Part shown: piece by piece, positions 1 to 6,715 of the stretch
Layout: each line of letters opens with the position of its first letter
Numbering within the stretch: the first letter of the stretch is position 1
Assembly: GCA_004557645.1 (NCBI GenBank)
Contig: SFGI01000022.1
Span: forward strand, 1-64,000
Length of the DNA: 64,000 nt
Direction: 5' to 3'
DNA from: [Eubacterium] saphenum
GTDB taxonomy: Bacteria; Bacillota; Clostridia; Lachnospirales; Anaerotignaceae
Position numbers and translations under genes: made by a program
Notes under the pieces: generated by a model
What the model was told of the DNA's origin: nothing
What the model saw: only the letters and a program-made list of their open reading frames with translations
Database searches by the model: none

Positions 1-18
1 TCGGCTTTTTTCTTATGT

Positions 19-99
19 GGGTGGATTCCCGAGCGGCCAAAGGGGGCAGACTGTAAATCTGTTGCGATAGCTTCGAAGGTTCGAATCCTTCTCCGCCCA
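19..99 (+). tRNA. tRNA-Tyr (GTA)
   Basis: The 7-bp acceptor stem pairs positions 19-25 with 92-98, with discriminator A99. The anticodon loop reads ctGTAaa, and a long variable arm precedes the T-loop ttcgaatc, as expected for a class II tRNA-Tyr. CCA is not encoded. The promoter lies outside the window. Confidence 0.95.
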
Positions 100-106
100 G
101 AAAATG

Positions 107-136
107 AGGACAGGCTTAACAGCCTGTTCTTTTTTT
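107..136 (+). terminator. Rho-independent terminator after tRNA-Tyr
   Basis: A ten-base-pair stem (107-116 with 121-130, one G-T pair) with a TAAC loop is followed by a run of T. It separates the tRNA from the PadR-module promoter only 6 bases further on. Confidence 0.85.
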
Positions 137-141
137 ACTTC

Positions 142-196
142 TTGACATACCTAGATTTTCTATGTATGATAAAAATACATAGAAATTCTAGGTATG
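142..196 (+). promoter_or_regulatory. Promoter inside a 22-bp-arm inverted repeat (probable PadR operator)
   Basis: A consensus promoter, TTGACA (142-147), 17-nt spacer, TATGAT (165-170), sits in a large dyad. The left arm 146-167 pairs with the right arm 175-196 with one mismatch (T156/T186) around a 7-nt centre. The dyad overlaps both promoter hexamers and the expected start of transcription near 177, so it is more likely a DNA operator than an RNA hairpin. The inner part has the ATGT...ACAT symmetry known from PadR-family sites. The PadR gene at 1711 in the same operon is the obvious candidate ligand; that link is inferred. Confidence 0.85.
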
Positions 197-211
197 GAAA
201 GAGGTGGGGAT

Positions 212-955
212 ATGGCGTCAGCATTATGGGGCAAATTTGCTAGTGAAGTTTTGAAGGAAGTCAGGTTCAAATATGACCATAACGCCATTCGGCAGGAGTT
301 GGTGGAACATATGGAGGAGCTGTACGAGGATCTGCAGGCGGAAGGCATGGATGCCCATGTGGCAGAGGTCATGGCGGTGGAATATATGGGGGATGCTGCA
401 GAGATTGGCAAGGCCCTCAATGAGGAGCATAGCCCGCTGTTGGGGTGGGTCTGGAGAGTGAGCCGTTGGGCGGTCGTGGCAGTGTTTGTGGTATGCATGG
501 CATGGTATGGGGGTGGAACCATTAAAGCCATTGCAGAAAGCGTTTTTGCCGAATATAAGGGGCGGGTGGTCAGTCCGTTGGTCTATACCATGGACGTGGA
601 TCAGACAGTGGAATGGTATGATGCAAAGCTGCATTTTGACGAGATTCTGTATTATGAGGATGAAGTGCTGGAGATTCGATTTAGCTATTTGAACTGGAAT
701 GAGAAGTGGAACCCTAGCGGCGGAAACGATATCACAAGATTTCAGTTGAATTTTGCCTATGAAGATGCAGAAGAAAACGTAATCATGAAGGATTCTTATG
801 GAGAAGTGGAAAATAAATTAGGTTCTGGAGTTTATTATAAGAATCAGATCTTCATAAAGAACTTTCCCGAAGATGTAAAGAAACTGTATATTGGCTATGA
901 TAAATCTGGCTGTGATTACATTGAAATCGATCTTTCGGAAGGGGGAGAAAGATGA
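212..955 (+). CDS. PadR-associated membrane protein, paralogue A1
   Basis: First gene of the PadR operon, 247 aa. Residues 1-80 form a helical cytoplasmic domain with YDHNAIRQEL, EHMEELYEDL and YMGDAAEIGKAL, resembling the N-terminal domain of DUF1700/HAAS-type proteins that commonly accompany PadR regulators. One membrane segment follows (about 86-105), then an extracytoplasmic domain of about 140 residues that I do not recognise. The N-terminal domain is closely similar to the protein at 2057 while the outer domain has diverged. I place the start at 212, 6 nt after a GAGGTGG ribosome site; the upstream in-frame ATG at 194 lies in the operator arm. The stop overlaps the next start by 4 nt (ATGA). 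Function unknown. Confidence 0.8.
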   Translation: MASALWGKFASEVLKEVRFKYDHNAIRQELVEHMEELYEDLQAEGMDAHVAEVMAVEYMGDAAEIGKALNEEHSPLLGWVWRVSRWAVVAVFVVCMAWYGGGTIKAIAESVFAEYKGRVVSPLVYTMDVDQTVEWYDAKLHFDEILYYEDEVLEIRFSYLNWNEKWNPSGGNDITRFQLNFAYEDAEENVIMKDSYGEVENKLGSGVYYKNQIFIKNFPEDVKKLYIGYDKSGCDYIEIDLSEGGER

Positions 956-1698
956 AGAAAACGATCAATGCCAAGCGAAGAAAAGTAGAGATCATCTTTT
1001 GCGTTTTGGCGATTCTTTTTATGGTATTTCTGACAATGAAAGCAAATGGGTTGTATATCGATCCGGAAAAAGCAGCTTTTGACGCCCAGAGGCTGGAAGG
1101 ATATGATCCTTTTGAAAAGATACTTTTGCAGAAGGATTCGGAGCTGGGAGACAGACGAAGATATTATGTGGGTTTGGGGAAACAGCCGGAAAAAAGAGAG
1201 TTCGTCTCTATGATAGATGAACAGGAAGCAATGATTGGAAAAGAAGTTAAAAGGCTTCCTGTATATTATGATAAAGAGGGATATCTGATTATTGTGGAAT
1301 TGGCAAAGGGCTTGCTTTGGCGCGCAGAAGATGTTCGCACAGAGTATTTTCATATTGTACCCATTGATGCTTACTATCAGGAGGATATGAAGATGATGCT
1401 GGGACTTTGCTTACATCCGGAGGTTACAGAAGTGACGATGAAATGGGGACATTGGATGGAGGACGCAGAGGGGAATTGGGTCACCTTTGATATGGGAAAG
1501 GCCACATATCCGATAGGGGAAGATGGCTTCTTTTATCAGGAAGTAGACGAAAGCAGAGCATCGGTGGACGAGAAAGGAAGAAAAATGCTGATCCAAACAA
1601 CTTATTTAGAAGGTCGAGACAAGAATGGAAAGATTTTGTATCGTCAAGGAATCGATAACGAGGGCAGAAGCTTTGTGAATAACGAGGAAGTGCAATAA
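952..1698 (+). CDS. Membrane-anchored extracytoplasmic protein, paralogue B1
   Basis: 248 aa with a basic N-terminus, one membrane segment at about 13-30, and a large outside domain. It is translationally coupled to the preceding gene (ATGA overlap). It shares a spaced set of motifs with the protein at 2763: GLLWR/GIFWR, LGLCLHPEVTEV/IGLCLNPNITEI, IGEDGFF, and EGRDKNGKILY/EGRNADGEVLY. These show that the two are duplicated copies. I do not recognise the family. The conserved order (A protein then B protein) suggests that the pair acts together at the membrane, which is inference. Confidence 0.78.
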   Translation: MKKTINAKRRKVEIIFCVLAILFMVFLTMKANGLYIDPEKAAFDAQRLEGYDPFEKILLQKDSELGDRRRYYVGLGKQPEKREFVSMIDEQEAMIGKEVKRLPVYYDKEGYLIIVELAKGLLWRAEDVRTEYFHIVPIDAYYQEDMKMMLGLCLHPEVTEVTMKWGHWMEDAEGNWVTFDMGKATYPIGEDGFFYQEVDESRASVDEKGRKMLIQTTYLEGRDKNGKILYRQGIDNEGRSFVNNEEVQ

Positions 1699-1710
1699 GG
1701 AGGGAAGGCT

Positions 1711-2043
1711 ATGGACAAAAATTTGATTGGCGGCAGCACAGTGTTGATGCTGTTAGCTTTGCTGGAAGAAAAGGACTGCTATGGGTATGAAATCATCAAG
1801 GAATTGAAGGAGCGGAGCCAGAATGTATTCCAATTCAAGGAGGGGACACTGTATCCTGTTCTACACAGGATGGAGAATCAGGGATATGTGAAGTCCTACC
1901 GCGCGAAGGCGGAAACCGGCAAGGAGCGGAAATATTACCGCATCACAGCGGCAGGGAAGGCCCAGTTGGCGGCGGAAAAGGAACAATGGGAGGTTTTCAG
2001 CGGCTCTGTGAATCGGGTCATTGGGGCAAGAGGCTTCGCCTGA
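1711..2043 (+). CDS. PadR family transcriptional regulator
   Basis: 110 aa, the size of a minimal PadR regulator. The N-terminal winged helix shows the typical signature: residues around DCYGYEIIKEL, then FKEGTLYPVLHRME and GKERKYYRIT in the wing. Such proteins are dimeric DNA-binding repressors. A good GGAGG ribosome site precedes ATG 1711. The gene lies 12 nt after paralogue B1 and 13 nt before paralogue A2, so it sits inside the operon, between the two duplicated gene pairs. This suggests autoregulation through the dyad at 146-196. The ligand or inducing signal is not evident from sequence. Confidence 0.93.
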   Translation: MDKNLIGGSTVLMLLALLEEKDCYGYEIIKELKERSQNVFQFKEGTLYPVLHRMENQGYVKSYRAKAETGKERKYYRITAAGKAQLAAEKEQWEVFSGSVNRVIGARGFA

Positions 2044-2056
2044 GAGGGGTGAAAGG

Positions 2057-2776
2057 ATGGAAGAGAAAAAATGGGAGAATTACATCAATGAAGTGCTTTC
2101 TTTCGTGAAATTCAAATACGACCACAAGGCCATCCGGAGGGAATTGACGGAGCATATGGAGGACCTGCGGGAGGATTTGATGGCGGAAGGTATGGATGAA
2201 GCTGTGGCGGCATATATGACGGTGGCCTATATGGGGGATGCGGCGGAGATTGGCAAGGCACTGGATCAGGAGCATGGGGTGGTGCTGGGGTGGATCTGGA
2301 GGATCACAAGGGCATTGGCGATCCTTTTGATTGTGGTGAACTTTATGCCCCTGTTTCATCTGGTTGGAGGAATGGCGGGAGGTCTGTTTCAAAAATATGA
2401 ACCCCAATCGGAAAGTGCTGAGGTCTGGCACATGGAGTTGGACAGAGAATATCAGGTATATGATGATACGTTGATTTTAGAGGATATCTATTATTATGAG
2501 GACGGTACGCTGACGGTGGTTTATCGGACGAAATACAAGCCTTTTGCGAAAAGCATCCATTGGAGTTCCATGATTTCTTTAGGGCTTTTTACAGAGGAAG
2601 GAGATAAGCTTCCGAAAGGAGGCGGCGGCTTTAAAAATGGAGGATATAACGGCATTGGCTGGCAAAGTCAGCAGGATGTACCACGGGAGGCAAAGTGGTT
2701 GGAAATTTATTATTCCGATTTGACGGTAACGGTGGATTTGGAAACAGGAGAGGTGACGGATAATGCGGAAACGTAA
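2057..2776 (+). CDS. PadR-associated membrane protein, paralogue A2
   Basis: 239 aa, a diverged copy of the protein at 212: residues 20-80 keep KYDHKAIRRELTEHMEDL, YMGDAAEIGKALD and LGWIWR. A membrane segment follows at about 86-108, then an unrecognised outer domain whose DIYYYEDG stretch matches EILYYEDE of A1. The start is placed at ATG 2057 after GAGGGGTGAAAGG rather than at the upstream ATG 2021, which overlaps PadR. The next gene overlaps by 14 nt, the same coupling seen in the first pair. Function unknown. Confidence 0.8.
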   Translation: MEEKKWENYINEVLSFVKFKYDHKAIRRELTEHMEDLREDLMAEGMDEAVAAYMTVAYMGDAAEIGKALDQEHGVVLGWIWRITRALAILLIVVNFMPLFHLVGGMAGGLFQKYEPQSESAEVWHMELDREYQVYDDTLILEDIYYYEDGTLTVVYRTKYKPFAKSIHWSSMISLGLFTEEGDKLPKGGGGFKNGGYNGIGWQSQQDVPREAKWLEIYYSDLTVTVDLETGEVTDNAET

Positions 2777-3395
2777 ATGGCAGACGATAGTGTTTATCCT
2801 GTTGATTGGGTTGCTTTCTTTTACCTATGTCCGTCTGAATAAGCTGTTTTTTAGTCCAGAAGAAGTGTTTTATGCCTGTGAGCGGGGACTGCGGTGCGGC
2901 CCTTCTGAGGAAATCGTTCAGGAATTCGTACAGGAGGATGGTGGTTTGCTCTTGGTTGGCAGGCAAAAGGAAGGGCTGTTTGTTGCATCCGTAGAAAAGC
3001 ATCTGGGGATTTTCTGGAGAATGAAAAGCGGAGGCGTGAACGGCTTGTTTCCCGTTGAGAAGGAATTTGACGGATATCTGATGCAGGATGGAACATACAT
3101 AGGCTTATGTTTGAATCCGAATATAACAGAAATCTTTTGTATTGCAGGAAATGATTTGGAACAAAATTGGCAGGAATATAGCTGCCAGATAGGGGAGGAT
3201 GGATTCTTTTTCTGTGAAACAGGATTGGATGGGGCGGAAAACTATGATGCTTATGAAGAAGGCAGAAATGCCGACGGAGAGGTGCTCTATACCATTGGGG
3301 ATGGGGGCTTGGCACAGTCCTTGCGAAGCGGCAGCTTTACGCCAAAAGCGAAAGAGGTAACGAAGCCTTTTATCACTGCTCCAACTGCAGAATAG
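2763..3395 (+). CDS. Membrane-anchored extracytoplasmic protein, paralogue B2
   Basis: 210 aa, with a membrane segment at about 8-25 and then an outside domain. It shares the GIFWR, IGLCLNPNITEI, IGEDGFFF and EGRNADGEVLY blocks with the B1 protein, but is about 38 residues shorter. It is the last gene of the PadR operon; a terminator follows at 3401. The coupled overlap with A2 supports co-translation. No enzymatic motif is visible. Confidence 0.78.
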   Translation: MRKRKWQTIVFILLIGLLSFTYVRLNKLFFSPEEVFYACERGLRCGPSEEIVQEFVQEDGGLLLVGRQKEGLFVASVEKHLGIFWRMKSGGVNGLFPVEKEFDGYLMQDGTYIGLCLNPNITEIFCIAGNDLEQNWQEYSCQIGEDGFFFCETGLDGAENYDAYEEGRNADGEVLYTIGDGGLAQSLRSGSFTPKAKEVTKPFITAPTAE

Positions 3396-3400
3396 CTCTT

Positions 3401-3438
3401 GTTTTCCCTGTTCTTTTTTCGGGCAGGGAAACTTTTTT
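3401..3438 (+). terminator. Terminator of the PadR operon
   Basis: GTTTTCCCTG (3401-3410) pairs with CAGGGAAAC (3424-3432), followed by six T. It closes the five-gene operon just upstream of the tRNA promoter. Confidence 0.8.
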
Positions 3439-3458
3439 GAAAAAATTGAAAAAAGTTG

Positions 3459-3487
3459 TTGACAAAGTTTGTTTCATTTGGTATATT
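3459..3487 (+). promoter_or_regulatory. Promoter of the tRNA-Leu/Phe/Gly cluster
   Basis: TTGACA (3459-3464), 17-nt spacer, TATATT (3482-3487). A/T tracts just upstream (about 3431-3455) resemble an UP element, as expected for a stable-RNA promoter. Confidence 0.85.
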
Positions 3488-3525
3488 AATTGAGCGGCTG
3501 AAAACAACGCAAGATTTCAAGATTT

Positions 3526-3609
3526 GCCCGAGTGGCGGAATTGGCAGACGCACAGGACTTAAAATCCTGCGGGGTAAAACCCGTACCGGTTCGATCCCGG
3601 TCTCGGGCA
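3526..3609 (+). tRNA. tRNA-Leu (TAA)
   Basis: Acceptor GCCCGAG (3526-3532) pairs with CTCGGGC (3602-3608); discriminator A3609. The anticodon loop is ctTAAaa and there is a long variable arm, as in class II tRNA-Leu. CCA is not encoded. Confidence 0.95.
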
Positions 3610-3633
3610 GCTTCATAAAAAAATATCTTTTAT

Positions 3634-3709
3634 GCCCAGATAGCTCAGTTGGTAGAGCAGTGGACTGAAAATCCACGTGTCACTGGTTCGATTCCGGTTC
3701 TGGGCACCA
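3634..3709 (+). tRNA. tRNA-Phe (GAA)
   Basis: Acceptor GCCCAGA (3634-3640) pairs with TCTGGGC (3699-3705), discriminator A3706. The anticodon loop is ctGAAaa. This is the only tRNA here with an encoded CCA end (3707-3709). Confidence 0.95.
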
Positions 3710-3714
3710 TATAT

Positions 3715-3786
3715 GCGCGAGTGGCTCAGTGGTAGAGCATCGCCTTGCCAAGGCGAGGGTCGCGAGTTCGAATCTCGTCTCGCGCT
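3715..3786 (+). tRNA. tRNA-Gly (GCC), copy 1
   Basis: Acceptor GCGCGAG (3715-3721) pairs with CTCGCGC (3779-3785), discriminator T3786 as normal for bacterial glycine tRNAs. The anticodon loop is ttGCCaa. The gene follows tRNA-Phe by 5 nt. Identical copies occur at 3874 and 3972. Confidence 0.95.
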
Positions 3787-3823
3787 TTTCTTCTTCAAAG
3801 AAGAGCAAATAATAAAAAAGGTG

Positions 3824-3852
3824 TTGACAATCAGAAAGAAGTCTGATAAGAT
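3824..3852 (+). promoter_or_regulatory. Promoter upstream of tRNA-Gly copies 2 and 3
   Basis: TTGACA (3824-3829), 17-nt spacer, TAAGAT (3847-3852). It lies between tRNA-Gly copies 1 and 2, so the last two copies can be transcribed independently of the upstream cluster. Confidence 0.75.
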
Positions 3853-3873
3853 ACATCTCGTCGAAAAAAATAT

Positions 3874-3945
3874 GCGCGAGTGGCTCAGTGGTAGAGCATC
3901 GCCTTGCCAAGGCGAGGGTCGCGAGTTCGAATCTCGTCTCGCGCT
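3874..3945 (+). tRNA. tRNA-Gly (GCC), copy 2
   Basis: The 72-nt sequence is identical to copy 1 and includes acceptor GCGCGAG/CTCGCGC and anticodon GCC. It starts about 22 nt after the -10 element at 3847. Confidence 0.95.
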
Positions 3946-3971
3946 TCTTTTTCGACAAAACTTCATAAAGT

Positions 3972-4043
3972 GCGCGAGTGGCTCAGTGGTAGAGCATCGC
4001 CTTGCCAAGGCGAGGGTCGCGAGTTCGAATCTCGTCTCGCGCT
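3972..4043 (+). tRNA. tRNA-Gly (GCC), copy 3
   Basis: Third identical 72-nt copy, 26 nt after copy 2 and followed directly by a terminator. Confidence 0.95.
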
Positions 4044-4049
4044 TGAAAG

Positions 4050-4084
4050 AATCGGTTTTGAAAAGTTCAAGACCGATTTTTTTG
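4050..4084 (+). terminator. Terminator of the tRNA cluster
   Basis: AATCGGTTTTGAA (4050-4062) pairs with TTCAAGACCGATT (4066-4078) around a short loop, followed by a T run. Confidence 0.85.
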
Positions 4085-4247
4085 CATACACGGAGAAAAG
4101 CTGATGAAAGACTTTGGCAGATTGGACTGCGGGCAGGACAAGGGGACAAAGGCATTTCAAGCAGGGTTTGCGCAGCAAATACATAAGTGTGGCGCAGCCA
4201 TACGAATGGCTTTTCTTGATATAAAATAAATCAGAGGAGTGGATGCC

Positions 4248-4529
4248 ATGATCGTTGGGACTTGTGAGGTCACCTTTCGGGCAGATTGGGTCTCCAGCCT
4301 GAAGGAAAAGCGGATGGTAGTAAAAAGTCTGGTGGAAAAGACGAGACATAAATTTAACGTTTCCGTGGCGGAGGTGGACAGGCAGGATGAGCATAAAACC
4401 ATCGTCATTGGCTTTGCCTGTGTCACCAATGAAAGGCACCATGCCGACAGCATGATACAGCATATTCTGGATTTTATGGAGAAAAACACGGAGGCAGAAC
4501 TTCTTTCTGCGGAATATGAGGTTTTTTAG
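4248..4529 (+). CDS. DUF503 (YlxP-like) protein
   Basis: 93 aa, the usual size of DUF503/YlxP proteins. The family signature is present: SLKEKRMVVKSLVEKTRHKF then NVSVAEVD near residue 38. YlxP is usually encoded in the nusA-infB-rbfA operon and is linked to ribosome function; here it stands alone between a tRNA cluster and tig. The start is ATG 4248, 9 nt after AGAGGAG; a GTG at 4239 would sit too close to the ribosome site. No terminator is obvious between it and the tig promoter. Confidence 0.85.
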   Translation: MIVGTCEVTFRADWVSSLKEKRMVVKSLVEKTRHKFNVSVAEVDRQDEHKTIVIGFACVTNERHHADSMIQHILDFMEKNTEAELLSAEYEVF

Positions 4530-4573
4530 CCATGTTTTTTGCTGAAAACCTGCGGAAAATTTGCATTTACCTG

Positions 4574-4602
4574 TAGATTTTCAAAAATCAGTGTGTTATA
4601 AT
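4574..4602 (+). promoter_or_regulatory. Candidate tig promoter
   Basis: A perfect TATAAT (4597-4602) has only a weak TAGATT (4574-4579) at 17-nt spacing. It lies about 108 nt before the tig start codon, leaving a long leader. Confidence 0.5.
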
Positions 4603-4710
4603 CAACTGTGATTGTGCAGTTTTCGTGTACTGTATTTCAACATGGCAGCACCATAGAAAATAAGACAAGGTTGTCATAAAACGAATATTTTTAAGGAGGA
4701 GCTTCTTACA

Positions 4711-6003
4711 ATGAACGCAACATTATTGAACAAAGAAAAAACAGCAGTAAAATTTTCCTTTGAAGTAACTGCAGAAGTACTGGAACAGGGTATGGCATTC
4801 GCTTACAACAAACATAAAAACAATCTGTCCCTGCCCGGCTTCAGAAAAGGCAAAGTGCCCAGAAAACTGATCGAAGCACAGTACGGCGAAGCATTCTTCT
4901 ACGAAGATGCCATCAACCACATCTTCCCCGAAGAATACATGAAAGCAGTAAAAGAACTGGGTCTGGAAGTTGTATCCGCACCTACATTGGACATCGAATA
5001 CATCGAATCCGGCAAAGGCGCAAAATTCATCGTTGACGTAACAGTAAAACCCGAAGTAACACTGGGTCAGTACAAAGGTCTGGAAGTAGAAAAGGTTTCC
5101 GCTGAAGTAACAGACACAGACGTTATGATGGAACTGGAAAAAGTGCAGAGACAGAACGCAAGAAAAGTTGAAGTAACAGACAGAGCAGCACAGATGGGCG
5201 ACGTTGCAAACATCGACTACCTGGGTTCCGTTGACGGTGTACCTTTCGACGGCGGCAAAGCAGAAGGCCATGACCTGGAACTGGGTTCTCATTCCTTCAT
5301 CGAAGGCTTTGAAGAACAGATCGTAGGCCACAACATCGGCGAAGAATTCGACATCAACGTAACATTCCCCGAAGCTTACCATGCACCCGAACTGGCTGGC
5401 AAACCTGCTGTATTCGCAATCAAGCTGAATGCCATCACAGCAAAAGAACTGCCCGAACTGAACGATGCTTTTGCGGAAGATGTATCCGAATTCTCCACAC
5501 TGGATGAATACAAAGCAGATATTCTGGCTAAACTGGCAACAGAAAAAACAGAAAAAGCAAGACAGCTGCAGGGCGACAAACTGCTGGATGCAGCAGTAGC
5601 AAACTGCACAATGGAAGTTCCTCAGGTTATGTACGATAACAAGATCGACAGCATGATGAGAGAATTCGAAGAAAACATCGTTCGTCAGGGTCTGTCCATG
5701 GAAATCTACTATCAGTACATGGGCACAAACGAAGAAACAATGAGAGAAACTTTCAAAGATACATCCATGAAGAGCGTTGACGCAAGACTGATGCTGGAAG
5801 CAATCGCTAAAGCTGAAAACCTGGTGATCTCCGATGAAGATCTGGATGCTGAAGTTTGCAAATACGGCGAAAGCTATGGTGTAGACGGCAAAACAATGCT
5901 GGAAATGATCCAGGATGAAGATAAAGAAGCTCTGAGACAGGATATGCTGGTAAGAGCAGCAATGAAAGTGATCGAAGATACAGCTATCCTCAAAGAAGCT
6001 TAA
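4711..6003 (+). CDS. tig: Trigger factor, ribosome-associated chaperone
   Basis: 430 aa, normal length for trigger factor. The N-terminal ribosome-binding domain carries the signature LPGFRKGKVPRKLIE near residues 40-54, the variant of GFRxGKxP. The FKBP-type peptidyl-prolyl isomerase domain follows (about 155-240, GDVANIDYLGSVDG...FDGGKA), then the C-terminal helical domain. It binds nascent chains at the exit tunnel. AAGGAGGAG precedes ATG 4711. Codon use is extremely biased (AAA, GAA, ACA, CTG, GCA), indicating high expression. It is followed by clpP-clpX, the conserved Firmicute order, but three hairpins separate tig from clpP. Confidence 0.97.
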   Translation: MNATLLNKEKTAVKFSFEVTAEVLEQGMAFAYNKHKNNLSLPGFRKGKVPRKLIEAQYGEAFFYEDAINHIFPEEYMKAVKELGLEVVSAPTLDIEYIESGKGAKFIVDVTVKPEVTLGQYKGLEVEKVSAEVTDTDVMMELEKVQRQNARKVEVTDRAAQMGDVANIDYLGSVDGVPFDGGKAEGHDLELGSHSFIEGFEEQIVGHNIGEEFDINVTFPEAYHAPELAGKPAVFAIKLNAITAKELPELNDAFAEDVSEFSTLDEYKADILAKLATEKTEKARQLQGDKLLDAAVANCTMEVPQVMYDNKIDSMMREFEENIVRQGLSMEIYYQYMGTNEETMRETFKDTSMKSVDARLMLEAIAKAENLVISDEDLDAEVCKYGESYGVDGKTMLEMIQDEDKEALRQDMLVRAAMKVIEDTAILKEA

Positions 6004-6086
6004 TTAGCAGTTGAGCTGCTAATTTGGAGACGGGGTCTCCAAGTTGAAATATTGTAAGTCAGATAGGCACAGGAAACTGTGCCTAT
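6002..6086 (+). other. Three consecutive hairpins between tig and clpP
   Basis: Hairpin 1: AATTAGCAG (6002-6010) with CTGCTAATT (6016-6024). Hairpin 2: TTGGAGAC (6024-6031) with GTCTCCAA (6035-6042). Hairpin 3: ATAGGCACAG (6063-6072) with CTGTGCCTAT (6077-6086), a perfect 10-bp stem with a GAAA tetraloop. None is followed by a clear T run, so this looks like an mRNA processing or stability element rather than a strong terminator. Confidence 0.7.
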
Positions 6087-6115
6087 TTAGATAATATAAG
6101 ATTGGAGGAATCATA

Positions 6116-6715
6116 ATGAGTTTAGTACCTATGGTCGTAGAACAGTCCAACCGTGGTGAACGTTCTTATGATATTTATTCCAGACTGCTGAAAGACAGAA
6201 TCATTTTCCTGGGGGAAGAAGTCAACGACGTGACAGCGAGCCTTGTGGTAGCGCAGCTGCTGTTCTTGGCGGCGGAAGACCCTGATAAGGATATCAACCT
6301 GTACATCAACAGCCCCGGCGGTTCTGTAACAGCCGGTATGGCGATTTACGATACCATGCAGTATATCAAACCTGATGTATCTACCATCTGTATCGGTATG
6401 GCGGCAAGTATGGGTGCCTTTCTGCTGGCAGGCGGCGCAAAGGGTAAGAGATATGCTCTGCCCAATGCAGAAGTGATGATCCATCAGCCCAGCGGCGGCG
6501 CAAGAGGGCAGGCAACGGATATCCGTATCCACGCAGAAAATATTTTGCGCACCAAGAAAAAGCTGAACGAGATTCTGGCAGAAAATACAGGCCGTTCCTA
6601 TGAAGAGATCGAACGAGATACGGAACGGGATAACTTTATGAGTGCTGAGGAAGCAAAGGCTTATGGCCTGATCGACGATGTCATCACAAAACCTCAGACA
6701 AAGGAGAGAGGATAA
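6116..6715 (+). CDS. clpP: ATP-dependent Clp protease proteolytic subunit
   Basis: 199 aa. Serine protease of the Clp family, forming the double-heptamer barrel used by ClpX. The catalytic serine lies in [14 protein letters not shown] (about residue 98), and the histidine in MIHQPSGG (about residue 123). The N-terminal [20 protein letters not shown] is typical. GGAGGAATCATA precedes ATG 6116. The stop is directly next to the clpX start codon, so the two are co-transcribed, matching the stable ClpXP complex. Confidence 0.98.
   Translation: MSLVPMVVEQSNRGERSYDIYSRLLKDRIIFLGEEVNDVTASLVVAQLLFLAAEDPDKDINLYINSPGGSVTAGMAIYDTMQYIKPDVSTICIGMAASMGAFLLAGGAKGKRYALPNAEVMIHQPSGGARGQATDIRIHAENILRTKKKLNEILAENTGRSYEEIERDTERDNFMSAEEAKAYGLIDDVITKPQTKERG

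Noticed and set aside
3677..4186. Coding frames and repeat-array appearance across the tRNA-Gly copies
   Set aside because: The repeated 72-mers are tRNA genes with proper cloverleaf pairing; spacers are unequal and there are only three copies, so this is neither a CRISPR nor a repeat protein.
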